Positions 1 through 7,955 of a DNA stretch of 64,000 bases are shown here, piece after piece. The stretch covers positions 425,967 through 489,966 of the forward strand of contig NZ_SNTZ01000002.1 in assembly GCF_004916895.1 (NCBI RefSeq), written 5' to 3'. The stretch's first letter is position 1. Every line of letters begins with the position of its first letter. The notes under the pieces were generated by a model. That model was not told the origin of the DNA. It saw only the letters and a program-made list of their open reading frames with translations, and made no database searches. The position numbers were made by a program, and so were the translations under genes. Origin of the DNA: Flagellimonas alvinocaridis (GTDB taxonomy: Bacteria; Bacteroidota; Bacteroidia; Flavobacteriales; Flavobacteriaceae).

Positions 1-2
1 AG

Positions 3-122
3 ACCCACTATGCCCCGGAAGTGGTCAAACAGCAACAGGCCAAAGAGATGGAAGTAGCTGCATTGGTCGCTTTTCACAGCTATCTTGAAGACCAAAAAAT
101 AGTTCAACTGCCCAAAAATTGA
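3..122 (+). CDS. C-terminal end of an unidentified protein (5' cut by window edge)
   Basis: An open frame enters from the left edge and stops at 120-122, giving the last 39 residues of a protein that ends in [14 protein letters not shown]. It stops 4 nt before the start of the acyl-CoA carboxylase gene, so the two are probably co-transcribed. The visible tail is helical in character (alternating charged and aliphatic residues) but carries no motif I can name. It could be a small accessory subunit of the carboxylase, but that is only a guess from the spacing. Confidence 0.55.
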   Translation, partial: THYAPEVVKQQQAKEMEVAALVAFHSYLEDQKIVQLPKN

Positions 123-126
123 ATCC

Positions 127-1668
127 ATGGAACCGAAAATAAAAGCACTTCAGGAAAAGTTGGCCAAAGCTCATTTGGGTGGAGGTGAAAAACGCATAGA
201 AAAGCAGCACGAAAAGAAGAAACTAACGGCTCGGGAACGTGTCCACTATTTGTTGGATGAAGGGTCCTTCGAAGAGATGGGAGCTTTGGTGACCCATAGG
301 ACCACGGATTTTGGGATGGAAAAGGAAAAGTACTATGGCGATGGGGTGGTCACCGGTTATGGAACCGTACATGGCAGGTTGGTGTATGTGTATGCCCAAG
401 ATTTCACCGTTTTTGGAGGTGCCTTGTCAGAAACCCATGCGGAAAAAATCTGTAAGGTAATGGATTTGGCCATGAAGGTCGGGGCACCAATCATTGGGTT
501 GAACGATTCAGGGGGAGCCCGAATTCAGGAAGGCGTGCGGTCGTTGGGAGGCTATGCCGATATATTCTATAGAAACGTGCAGGCATCGGGGGTGATTCCC
601 CAAATATCTGCTGTGATGGGGCCTTGCGCAGGTGGTGCGGTGTATTCGCCTGCCATGACGGATTTTATCGTAATGGTGGAGGAGACGAGTTATATGTTCG
701 TTACTGGACCCAACGTGGTCAAGACGGTTACCAATGAGGAGGTTACTTCTGAAGAATTGGGAGGCGCCAGCACCCATGCGGCCAAGTCTGGAGTGGCCCA
801 TAAAACCTCCTCCAATGATGCAACCTGTCTGGACGATATCAAAAAACTGCTGGCGTATTTGCCACAGAACAACACAGAGGCACCCAAATTACAGGAATAT
901 ATTTTGGGGGATGAGGTAAGGGAAGAACTGTCGCACATTGTGCCGGACAATCCCAATAAGCCGTATGACATGCATGAGGTCATCAAGGGCATCATTGATA
1001 CCGATTCCTTCTACGAAATACATAAGGAGTATGCCGAAAATATTCTTGTGGGCTTTGCCCGAATAGGCGGTAGAAGTGTGGGGATTATTGCCAATCAGCC
1101 GATGTTCTTGGCGGGTGTGTTGGATGTGAAAAGTTCCCGAAAAGCAGCCCGTTTCACCCGTTTTTGTGATGCCTTCAATATTCCGTTGTTGGTTTTGGTG
1201 GATGTTCCTGGATTTTTGCCAGGTACCGATCAGGAGTGGAGCGGTATCATCATGCATGGGGCAAAACTGTTGTATGCGTTGAGTGAAGCCACAGTACCTA
1301 GGGTCACCCTAATTACCCGAAAGGCGTATGGAGGGGCCTATGATGTAATGAATTCCAAACATATCGGTGCCGACTTCAATTTTGCATGGCCCAGTGCCGA
1401 GATTGCCGTGATGGGAGCCAAGGGCGCCAGTGAGATTATCTTTAGGCGTGAAATTGCTGCTTCGGACGACCCGGAGGCCAAACTCAAGGAAAAGGAAGCG
1501 GAGTATGCCGAAAAATTTGCCAATCCCTACCGTGCGGCGCAACGCGGATTTATCGATGAGGTTATCCTGCCAAAAGACACCCGACGAAAATTGTTGAAGG
1601 CCTTCGCCATGTTGGAAAAGAAACAGGTGCAACCGCCCCGAAAAAAACATGGGAACATACCGTTGTGA
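127..1668 (+). CDS. Acyl-CoA carboxylase beta (carboxyltransferase) subunit, propionyl-CoA carboxylase type
   Basis: The 513-residue product has the length and layout of the biotin-dependent carboxyltransferase beta subunit (PccB/MmdA family). This subunit moves a carboxyl group from carboxybiotin to an acyl-CoA such as propionyl-CoA in the cytoplasm. Visible hallmarks are the [10 protein letters not shown] loop in the N-terminal crotonase-like half (about residues 123-132), the [11 protein letters not shown] oxyanion-hole segment (about 162-172), and the GFLPGTDQE and [10 protein letters not shown] motifs in the C-terminal half. It starts 4 nt after the upstream partial gene. The biotin carboxylase and carrier subunits are not in the window, so the exact acyl substrate cannot be fixed. 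MmdA of a decarboxylase complex is the main alternative. Confidence 0.93.
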   Translation: MEPKIKALQEKLAKAHLGGGEKRIEKQHEKKKLTARERVHYLLDEGSFEEMGALVTHRTTDFGMEKEKYYGDGVVTGYGTVHGRLVYVYAQDFTVFGGALSETHAEKICKVMDLAMKVGAPIIGLNDSGGARIQEGVRSLGGYADIFYRNVQASGVIPQISAVMGPCAGGAVYSPAMTDFIVMVEETSYMFVTGPNVVKTVTNEEVTSEELGGASTHAAKSGVAHKTSSNDATCLDDIKKLLAYLPQNNTEAPKLQEYILGDEVREELSHIVPDNPNKPYDMHEVIKGIIDTDSFYEIHKEYAENILVGFARIGGRSVGIIANQPMFLAGVLDVKSSRKAARFTRFCDAFNIPLLVLVDVPGFLPGTDQEWSGIIMHGAKLLYALSEATVPRVTLITRKAYGGAYDVMNSKHIGADFNFAWPSAEIAVMGAKGASEIIFRREIAASDDPEAKLKEKEAEYAEKFANPYRAAQRGFIDEVILPKDTRRKLLKAFAMLEKKQVQPPRKKHGNIPL

Positions 1669-1717
1669 TGAATTTTTTCAATACAACGGAACCTCAGGAC
1701 AAGAGTGTTTTTGGAAC

Positions 1718-1742
1718 TGTCAGGTCGAGCGCAGTCGAGACC
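1718..1742 (+). repeat. 25-bp semi-palindromic repeat, copy 1 (inverted relative to copies 2 and 3)
   Basis: This copy reads GGTCGAGCGCAGTCGAGACC at its core, preceded by TGTCA, and is the exact reverse complement of the copies at 2074-2098 and 2126-2150. The core can fold, with GGTCGA pairing to TCGAGACC across a two-base bulge. It abuts the stop codon of the minus-strand GIY-YIG gene and lies 50 nt after the carboxylase stop, so it may also act as a transcription end between the convergent genes. Confidence 0.9.
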
Positions 1743-2063
1743 TTAATCTTGGTCAGGACGGTACTTGTAATGTGTCGCATTTCTACATTCAGACAAAATT
1801 TGAAGCAAGTCCAAATTACCTTCTACCAATGCCATTTTCTTTTTGGCACTCCATTTTTTTAATTTCTTTTCAAAAAAGATGGCTTGTAACACATCATTGA
1901 ATTCTTGTTGAAAAATAAGTTGAACAGGTCTTCTTCGATACGTATAAGCCGTTTTGTTGATTCCGTTTTGGTGTTCAGCAATCCTTCGGTCAATGGCATC
2001 GGTAATTCCCGTGTAGATTGAACCGTCGGCGCATAATAGAAGATATACGTAGTAAAGTTTCAT
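1743..2063 (-). CDS. GIY-YIG family nuclease, single-domain (UvrC/URI-like)
   Basis: A 106-residue protein, essentially one GIY-YIG domain. It begins MKLYYVYLLLCADGSIYTG, giving the YVY...YTG form of the GIY-YIG signature, followed by the conserved Arg in DRRIAEHQ and a LIFQQEF strand. The start at 2063 was chosen because the domain begins right there, although the frame stays open to 2111. This is the stand-alone group often labelled excinuclease ABC subunit C-like, which has no UvrC-type repair context. It sits between inverted copies of a 25-bp repeat, an arrangement suggesting the nuclease and the repeats are linked. Confidence 0.85.
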   Translation of the reverse strand: MKLYYVYLLLCADGSIYTGITDAIDRRIAEHQNGINKTAYTYRRRPVQLIFQQEFNDVLQAIFFEKKLKKWSAKKKMALVEGNLDLLQILSECRNATHYKYRPDQD

Positions 2064-2073
2064 ATTTGGAAGA

Positions 2074-2098
2074 GGTCTCGACTGCGCTCGACCTGACA
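2074..2098 (+). repeat. 25-bp semi-palindromic repeat, copy 2
   Basis: Core GGTCTCGACTGCGCTCGACC followed by TGACA, an exact reverse complement of 1718-1742 and identical to 2126-2150. It lies 10 nt upstream of the GIY-YIG start codon. Confidence 0.9.
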
Positions 2099-2125
2099 CC
2101 AAACATAACAAAGTTTTAAGGAAAA

Positions 2126-2150
2126 GGTCTCGACTGCGCTCGACCTGACA
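2126..2150 (+). repeat. 25-bp semi-palindromic repeat, copy 3
   Basis: Identical to 2074-2098, in the same orientation and 52 bp further right. It sits 6 nt past the stop codon of the minus-strand oxidoreductase gene, where it may also serve as a hairpin terminator. Confidence 0.9.
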
Positions 2151-2156
2151 TTTTTG

Positions 2157-3218
2157 CTATAAGATTACTGTTTTCCCCGTTTTCACTGATTCATCCGCAG
2201 CCAACACCACTTTGAGGCTGTTCACGGCATCGTTCAAGTGGTCGGTGAGGTCTACATCATTTTGAATGGCATTGAGCAGGTATTCCTGTTCCAAAAGACA
2301 GAGACCATCATGGTCGGGCTCATCGGCAGTATTAATGATTTCATCATTTTTTACAAAATGCCCATCACTGTCTAACTGGCTATGGTGCAATTTTAAGCTT
2401 CCGGTCTTGGTATGGCCTTCAATATCACCGGATTCCCCCTTATCCATATCATTGATGGAAACACAGCCTTTTGGACCTATGACGTCCTTGACAAAAAAAG
2501 CGGTTTCGCTCATCATGGGTCCCCAGCCGGCCTCATACCAACCCACGGAACCATCTTCAAAACGGACCTGTAACTGGCCATAGTTGTACATGTTTTTGTC
2601 CACTTCCTCTGTCAATCTGGCCCCAATGGCAGAGACGCTAACAGGATTTGAACGTACCATGGAACACATGACATCCACATAGTGGACCCCACAATCCACA
2701 ATGGGCGACATGGAGTGCATAAGCTGTTTATGGGTATGCCACTGTTCTCCAGAACTTTGTTGGTTGAGGTTCATTCGCATGACCAAGGGTTTACCCAAGC
2801 CCTGTGCCATTTGCACAAACTTGGTCCAGGTAGGGTGTACCCTTAGAATATATCCCACCACCATTTTTTTTCCAAGTTGATGGGCCAAATCCACTAAAAT
2901 TTGGGCTTCTTCGACCGTTAAGGCAAGCGGTTTTTCCACAAACACATGGGCGCCAGATTCCAAAGCTTGTTTTACATAGTCAAAATGGGTATCAGGGTAG
3001 GTGTTGATAGAAACCACATCGGGTTTTGCCGTTTCAAGGGCGTTCATGTAATCGGAAAAAGTGGGAACGCCTCCCAGTTCATTGGACAATCGTTCACGGC
3101 TTTTGGCACCACGGCTCACAAGTCCCACAATTTCAAATCCATCCAGTTTGTGGTAGGCACGGGCATGGGAAGTTCCCATATTGCCACAACCCACGACCAA
3201 GGTCTTTAAAAGGTCCAT
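2157..3218 (-). CDS. Gfo/Idh/MocA family NAD(P)-dependent oxidoreductase
   Basis: The 353-residue protein has the two-domain layout of the Gfo/Idh/MocA family, which oxidises or reduces sugars, inositols and related polyols in the cytoplasm. The Rossmann glycine motif VVGCGNMG is at residues 8-15 and the family signature VEKPLA at 94-99, whose Lys is normally catalytic. A DCGVHYVDV segment near residue 176 fits the usual conserved active-site His region. The C-terminal half is the alpha/beta substrate domain. The gene stands alone, convergent with nothing functional, so its substrate cannot be read from context. A promoter box lies 17 nt upstream of the start. Confidence 0.9.
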   Translation of the reverse strand: MDLLKTLVVGCGNMGTSHARAYHKLDGFEIVGLVSRGAKSRERLSNELGGVPTFSDYMNALETAKPDVVSINTYPDTHFDYVKQALESGAHVFVEKPLALTVEEAQILVDLAHQLGKKMVVGYILRVHPTWTKFVQMAQGLGKPLVMRMNLNQQSSGEQWHTHKQLMHSMSPIVDCGVHYVDVMCSMVRSNPVSVSAIGARLTEEVDKNMYNYGQLQVRFEDGSVGWYEAGWGPMMSETAFFVKDVIGPKGCVSINDMDKGESGDIEGHTKTGSLKLHHSQLDSDGHFVKNDEIINTADEPDHDGLCLLEQEYLLNAIQNDVDLTDHLNDAVNSLKVVLAADESVKTGKTVIL

Positions 3219-3235
3219 TTAGTTTTTGGTTTTCT

Positions 3236-3262
3236 CAAAGATAGGCATCGAGCTAGACACAA
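3236..3262 (-). promoter_or_regulatory. Bacteroidota-type promoter for the Gfo/Idh/MocA gene
   Basis: On the minus strand a TATCTTTG box (3236-3243) matches the TAnnTTTG -7 consensus. It is preceded by TTG at 3260-3262 with 16 nt between, slightly short of the usual spacing. The -7 box ends 17 nt before the start codon. Confidence 0.55.
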
Positions 3263-3395
3263 CGAAATCAAAAAATGTCATAAAAATAAGGTGGTTTAAA
3301 GATGTAAGCCACCAGTTCTATTCACCTATAACGTTTGATGCGTAAACATAACATTAATACTTTCTTAAAAGCTTCGTAGACCCAAGGGGTATGCC

Positions 3396-3403
3396 TAATT
3401 TTG
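3396..3403 (+). promoter_or_regulatory. TAnnTTTG -7 box ending 4 nt before the MFS start codon
   Basis: TAATTTTG at 3396-3403 fits the -7 consensus exactly and only CAGC separates it from the ATG at 3408. Transcription from it would give an almost leaderless mRNA. The -33 region is poor (TTCG near 3373). Confidence 0.5.
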
Positions 3404-3407
3404 CAGC

Positions 3408-4619
3408 ATGCAAAAAGAAACCCAAAAACCTAATTTTGAATTTATAGCCCTAATGGCTGCCCTGATGTCCATCGTGGCCTTGGCCATTGATGCGTTATTA
3501 CCCGCCATCTCTAATATTGGGGTTGATATCAATAGTCTGGATTCCACAGATAACCAAATGTTGGTGACCATGATATTTTTGGGACTGGGATTGGGGCAGT
3601 TATTCTTCGGTCCGCTGTCTGATTGTTATGGAAGAAAGCCTGTGGTCTATGCTGGTTTTATTTTATTCCTACTGGCTAGTATTATCTGCTTGTATGCTCC
3701 ATCCCTGGAGGTGATGGTATTGGGTAGGATTCTACAAGGGATTGGACTTTCGGCACCTCGGACCATATCCATATCCATCATCCGGGATACCTATGAAGGA
3801 GATTATATGGCCAAGATCATGTCGTTTGTGGTGGCGTTCTTTATTTTAGTGCCCGTGGTGGCCCCAGCCATAGGGAAGGTTATACTGGATAGTTTTGGTT
3901 GGAAAGGTATTTTCTATGTCCAATTGATTTTTGCCTTGATCATAGCACTTTGGTTTTGGAAACGACAACCCGAAACCCTTCATCCTGAATTTAAGATACC
4001 ATTTTCTGGACATGTGTTCATTGATGGGTTGAAAGAATTTATTCGCCACAAGGAAACCGTAGCCTTTACGATTACCTCTGGTCTGGTGACTGGAGCATTT
4101 TTGGTGTATCTGAGTTCGGCCCAACATATTTTTGAGGACCAATATGCCCTAAAAGAGGTATTTCCCTATATTTTTGCGGGATTGGCGATTTCCATTGGAC
4201 TTTCCACCTTTTTGAACGGGACCTTGGTGATGCGTTTTGGTATGCGAAAGCTGTCCTTTATGGCCACATTGGCCTTTACCATAATTGCTTTGTTGTATAC
4301 GGTACTTTTTTTTAATTCACCCAACCCCAGCATTTATGTATTGGTGGCATTCTTGTCTGCACAGTTTTTCTGTCTAGGATTCATGTGGGGAAATTTTAGG
4401 TCCATAGCCATGGAACCCATAGGACACATAGCAGGAATTGGAGCGGCCATAAATGGCTTTGTATCCACGATTTTTGCCATACCCATAGCCACTTTTATTG
4501 GTGAGTTTGTGAAAAACAGTGTTTGGCCCTTGTTTGTAGGCTTGGCCGTTTGTGGGCTATTTTCGGTATTGATTTTTATGCTGGTGCGTAGAAAACCCAG
4601 AAGAATGGTGACTGCTTAA
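3408..4619 (+). CDS. MFS drug exporter, Bcr/CflA type
   Basis: A 403-residue integral membrane protein with about 12 hydrophobic helices. The MFS motif A appears as GPLSDCYGRKP at residues 68-78, between helices 2 and 3. The opening helix, with an acidic residue in ALAIDALLPA, is typical of the Bcr/CflA group of proton-driven multidrug exporters, which pump chloramphenicol-like or sulfonamide-like compounds out across the inner membrane. Substrate here is unknown. The gene is monocistronic: its stop overlaps by 4 bp the stop of the convergent anmK gene. The start is fixed by a -7 box directly upstream and by the first helix. Confidence 0.88.
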   Translation: MQKETQKPNFEFIALMAALMSIVALAIDALLPAISNIGVDINSLDSTDNQMLVTMIFLGLGLGQLFFGPLSDCYGRKPVVYAGFILFLLASIICLYAPSLEVMVLGRILQGIGLSAPRTISISIIRDTYEGDYMAKIMSFVVAFFILVPVVAPAIGKVILDSFGWKGIFYVQLIFALIIALWFWKRQPETLHPEFKIPFSGHVFIDGLKEFIRHKETVAFTITSGLVTGAFLVYLSSAQHIFEDQYALKEVFPYIFAGLAISIGLSTFLNGTLVMRFGMRKLSFMATLAFTIIALLYTVLFFNSPNPSIYVLVAFLSAQFFCLGFMWGNFRSIAMEPIGHIAGIGAAINGFVSTIFAIPIATFIGEFVKNSVWPLFVGLAVCGLFSVLIFMLVRRKPRRMVTA

Positions 4620-5698
4620 TCCGTGGTAGGATAAAAGATTTCTCCGCTACTGGAATCTTCACGGGCCCCTGTGACCGAACGGAGCACATTGGTTTCACCT
4701 TTAAGGCGTAAAACGCCCATCAATGCAAAGACCAAGGCTTCCTTGTACGCAATCAAGGTTTTACTTGGTGTGGAAACTGTTGCAGTGCTTCCCAATTTTT
4801 CTTGTAGCGTGTCCATAAAAAACTGGTTCAAGGCGCCACCGCCCGTCGTCAATAATTTATTGGGGGTCTTTACCGCATACTTTTTTACCTCGTTGGCAAT
4901 CTGCTCGCAATTGTGGTGGATGAATGTATGTAATAGATCAATGTTGGTGGCCTTTGAAGCTTGAATCAAAGGAACAATTTCTCCTGTGAACCATTCATAC
5001 CCGGTCGATTTTGGATAAGGCAGTTTGTAGTATGCCAAACTGTTCAGTTTTTGTAAGAGGTCATGGTCCAATGTTCCCGTTCTGGCCCGGTTCCCATTTT
5101 CGTCATAATCCAATCCCATTCTTTGGGTAATGTAGTTTAAGGGCATGTTGGCCAAACCAATGTCATAGGCTATCCGGACTCCGGTATCATCAAACGAGAT
5201 ATTGCTGATACCTCCCAGGTTAAGACAGAAATCATATTCACGGAACAACAATTTGTCTCCGATGGGTACCAGAGGGGCTCCCTGACCACCCAAGGTAACG
5301 TCCTTGGTCCTAAAATCACATACAACCTGTTTTTTACTGGTATTGGCCAACAGTTGGCCATCGCCAAGTTGAAAGGTGAACCCATCTTCCGGTCTATGGT
5401 GCGACGTATGACCGTGACTCGAAATAAAATCCACTTCTAAGTTTTCTTCGTCGATAAAGTGTTTGGATTGTTCCCCCAACCAAATGCCATAGTCTTTATG
5501 GAGTTGAGCGTGGTCTTCCTCGGACAGGAAAATGGCATTTTTGAGGTATTCCCGCATCTCATTGGTATAGGAAACCTCTTTTATGCGTTCAATGGAAAAT
5601 TTCCAACGCCCATTTTCCTCTATAAAATGACAATAGGCCATATCCAACCCGTCCAAGGAAGTGCCGGACATCAATCCTAAAACTTTATACGTACTCAT
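4616..5698 (-). CDS. anmK: Anhydro-N-acetylmuramic acid kinase
   Basis: The 360-residue protein matches AnmK in length and motifs. AnmK hydrolyses the 1,6-anhydro bond of anhydroMurNAc and phosphorylates it with ATP to MurNAc-6-phosphate in the cytoplasm. The N-terminal phosphate loop reads GLMSGTSLDGLD (residues 8-19). NLGGISN (160-166) and AYDIGLANMPLN (177-188) supply the conserved substrate segment with the presumed catalytic base Asp179. TTGGGALN near residue 285 is the C-terminal ATP-site loop. It is the last gene of the minus-strand run that starts at susC, and its start overlaps the methyltransferase stop by 4 bp. Its product is the substrate of MurQ, encoded at 16245. Confidence 0.95.
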   Translation of the reverse strand: MSTYKVLGLMSGTSLDGLDMAYCHFIEENGRWKFSIERIKEVSYTNEMREYLKNAIFLSEEDHAQLHKDYGIWLGEQSKHFIDEENLEVDFISSHGHTSHHRPEDGFTFQLGDGQLLANTSKKQVVCDFRTKDVTLGGQGAPLVPIGDKLLFREYDFCLNLGGISNISFDDTGVRIAYDIGLANMPLNYITQRMGLDYDENGNRARTGTLDHDLLQKLNSLAYYKLPYPKSTGYEWFTGEIVPLIQASKATNIDLLHTFIHHNCEQIANEVKKYAVKTPNKLLTTGGGALNQFFMDTLQEKLGSTATVSTPSKTLIAYKEALVFALMGVLRLKGETNVLRSVTGAREDSSSGEIFYPTTD

Positions 5699-6360
5699 GC
5701 TTTTTTAATTTTGATGATCAGGGAAATGGGTTTTTCTTCATCGTTGACCACTTCTTCAATAGAAACCCCTCCATGCTGTAAACCATTCAATTCGTTGATC
5801 CAATCCTCCAGCGTTCGGGCGTACCATGAATGGCCGTCCTCAAAGTTGCCGGGTAAACCTTTCCAGGAATCGGTGAGCCACTGACTTTTATAGGGCATAC
5901 CGTTTTGTACCAGAAAAAAGGGGTGCAGGGTTTGAATGACCACAGTGCCTCCAGCGGTTAGATGGTTCAAGGTGTTTTGTAAAAGGGGAACAAGGTCATC
6001 CTTTAGATATAAACAGAAGTTGAAGACCGCGGCATCAAATGGTGCGCTAGGAATGTTTTTTCCCGATATGATGTCCTCAAAGGTGACTACATGGTAAGCT
6101 TCCTTTCCTTTGGTCTTGGCTTCGGAAATTAGGCTGGCTATGGCATCCATGCCGGTAGCCTCCCATCCCAAGGCAGTCATTTCCCGGGTCAGCCAACCTT
6201 CACCACAACCTATGTCGGCAACTTTTTTGCCCTTTAGATTTTTGATGGTTTCCACAATGGCCGCGTTGGTGAACTTTCTGGAGGGGATGCTTTGGTTCTG
6301 GATGACCTTGATCCATTCCAATGCATTTTTCTCCCATGAGGAAATGATATCGGTTTTCAC
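5695..6360 (-). CDS. Class I SAM-dependent methyltransferase, small, unknown substrate
   Basis: A 221-residue protein with a Rossmann-type SAM domain. Motif I VADIGCGEGWL spans residues 48-58, a motif II acidic residue is in ATGMDA, and a DAAVFNFCLYL strand corresponds to motif IV. The family includes methyltransferases of small molecules, quinones and tRNA. Overlaps of 4 bp at both ends, with anmK and the GH3 gene, place it firmly inside the peptidoglycan recovery operon. No known recycling step needs a methyl transfer, so its role there is open. It may simply be a passenger gene of the operon. Confidence 0.8.
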   Translation of the reverse strand: MKTDIISSWEKNALEWIKVIQNQSIPSRKFTNAAIVETIKNLKGKKVADIGCGEGWLTREMTALGWEATGMDAIASLISEAKTKGKEAYHVVTFEDIISGKNIPSAPFDAAVFNFCLYLKDDLVPLLQNTLNHLTAGGTVVIQTLHPFFLVQNGMPYKSQWLTDSWKGLPGNFEDGHSWYARTLEDWINELNGLQHGGVSIEEVVNDEEKPISLIIKIKKA

Positions 6361-7955
6361 GGCTGAAAGGTTTTAAGTTGAACGGGTAGTTTTCCTGCGG
6401 CCATCAACTTTCCAATGAAATGTTGGAAGGCCTCTTCTTGAAATTCTGGGAAATCCTGATACACCAAAACCGCATTTGATGTAGGGGACAGTCCCATGAT
6501 ATCCAAGGCATATGGATTTCCAAAAAGATAGATGAGTACATTTTTCTGTGCGATGATGTGTTTGATGAAATCCAACACCTCATTCTCAAAACCAAAATTG
6601 TTTTTTGGCTTTACGGCAGGGGGAAAGATGGACAGCACCACATTTTGATGCTTTTCCAACAATGTTTCAAGGGTCGCTTTATCTTTTGTCAAATCCCATT
6701 GTTTCTGGCCGAGGTCCTCCTCGATTTTTACGGAAAACCCATTATGGCTGCTATTGTTCACCGACAAGTTGAGAAATTCACCACTCTTGATTTTGGATAC
6801 TTCCTCAGCTTTGCCGTAGAGTTCTGTAAGGGTATTTTGCGCCAATAGTCGGTTTAGCCCTGAAGGTTCTTTGGGTAGAGAAGTGTCTTTTGAATGGGAA
6901 AATGCTTTTTCCTTGAGCTGCCAAATGCGTTCAAAACTTTGCTCAATTTGTGCTTCGATGGCAGTGTTGAGGATTTCGGTAATGCCTTCGGGCACATGTT
7001 CGCTAAAGCATAACATATCCATTCCTGCGGCAAAGGCGGTCGCCTCCAACTTGCCCTTTTCGGGATATCTTTGGGAAACGGCATGCATATTCAGCGCATC
7101 GGAGATGACCACTCCATCGAACCCCAGTGTATTGCGTAACAAGTCTGTGATGATTTTTGATGAAGTTGTGGAAGGTTCCTCGCTATCCAATTGCGGAAGT
7201 AACAAGTGCCCTACCATGACGGAGTCCACTCTATTTTGTATCAGTTGGTGAAAAGGGTACAATTCATTTTCCTGGAGCTCTTCCAAGGATTTGTCGATTA
7301 CGGGAAGTCCCAAATGGGAATCGGTGGCGGTATCGCCGTGCCCGGGAAAATGTTTGATGGAGTTCAATGTTCCTGAACTTGCCATACCTTTTAGGTATGC
7401 CCCAGCTTTGGAAAGCACCTCATCTTTACTATCTCCGAACGATCGGTAACCGATCACTGGGTTTTCAGGATTACTATTGATATCCACTACTGGAGATAAA
7501 TTCCAATGAATGCCGGCTTCTTTACAATCCAGTCCAATATGCTGGCCTACCTGCTCTATGAGGTCCAAGTTATTGGTCAGAGCCCCCAACGTGATGGCAT
7601 ACGGGTATTGCGGGGTGTTTTCAATTCGCATGGCCAAACCCCATTCGGCGTCAATGGCAATCAGAAGAGGCTGTTGTGCCGCTTTTTGATAGCGCTCAAT
7701 GAGGGTTTTTAGTCGATTATAACTTTTTTCGTTGTGAACGACCTTCTTTTTTCCTTCAAAATTGGTGGCCGCACTGGCCCTGCTATGAAAGAAACATAAG
7801 GCCCCTACATAATGATCATGAATCAATTGTTCCATTTTGGTAACCTCTTCTTCCGTATCGTTTATAAATACGGCAGGCATGAACAATTGCCCAACCTTTT
7901 GCCGTAACGACAGGTCTTTATGGGCCGAGGTATATGGAAGTATTTTTTTATGCAT
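6357..7955 (-). CDS. Glycoside hydrolase family 3 beta-N-acetylhexosaminidase (NagZ-like)
   Basis: The 532-residue protein has the NagZ-type GH3 TIM barrel. KHFPGHG is at residues 201-207 and the following TDSH (211-214) carries the Asp/His dyad that marks GlcNAc-releasing GH3 enzymes. Asp286 in GVVISDALNM is the expected nucleophile. Beyond about residue 350 it continues into a shorter C-terminal domain, so it is longer than the roughly 340-residue E. coli NagZ. No signal peptide is seen, so it should act in the cytoplasm, splitting GlcNAc from anhydroMurNAc or muropeptides delivered by the AmpG-like permease encoded just upstream. It overlaps the permease gene by 8 bp and the methyltransferase gene by 4 bp. 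Confidence 0.9.
   Translation of the reverse strand: MHKKILPYTSAHKDLSLRQKVGQLFMPAVFINDTEEEVTKMEQLIHDHYVGALCFFHSRASAATNFEGKKKVVHNEKSYNRLKTLIERYQKAAQQPLLIAIDAEWGLAMRIENTPQYPYAITLGALTNNLDLIEQVGQHIGLDCKEAGIHWNLSPVVDINSNPENPVIGYRSFGDSKDEVLSKAGAYLKGMASSGTLNSIKHFPGHGDTATDSHLGLPVIDKSLEELQENELYPFHQLIQNRVDSVMVGHLLLPQLDSEEPSTTSSKIITDLLRNTLGFDGVVISDALNMHAVSQRYPEKGKLEATAFAAGMDMLCFSEHVPEGITEILNTAIEAQIEQSFERIWQLKEKAFSHSKDTSLPKEPSGLNRLLAQNTLTELYGKAEEVSKIKSGEFLNLSVNNSSHNGFSVKIEEDLGQKQWDLTKDKATLETLLEKHQNVVLSIFPPAVKPKNNFGFENEVLDFIKHIIAQKNVLIYLFGNPYALDIMGLSPTSNAVLVYQDFPEFQEEAFQHFIGKLMAAGKLPVQLKTFQP

Noticed and set aside
1649..1900. Open frame of 83 codons after the carboxylase gene
   Set aside because: It runs opposite the GIY-YIG gene, crosses the palindromic repeat, and its product is Phe/Ser/Cys-rich without a recognisable domain.
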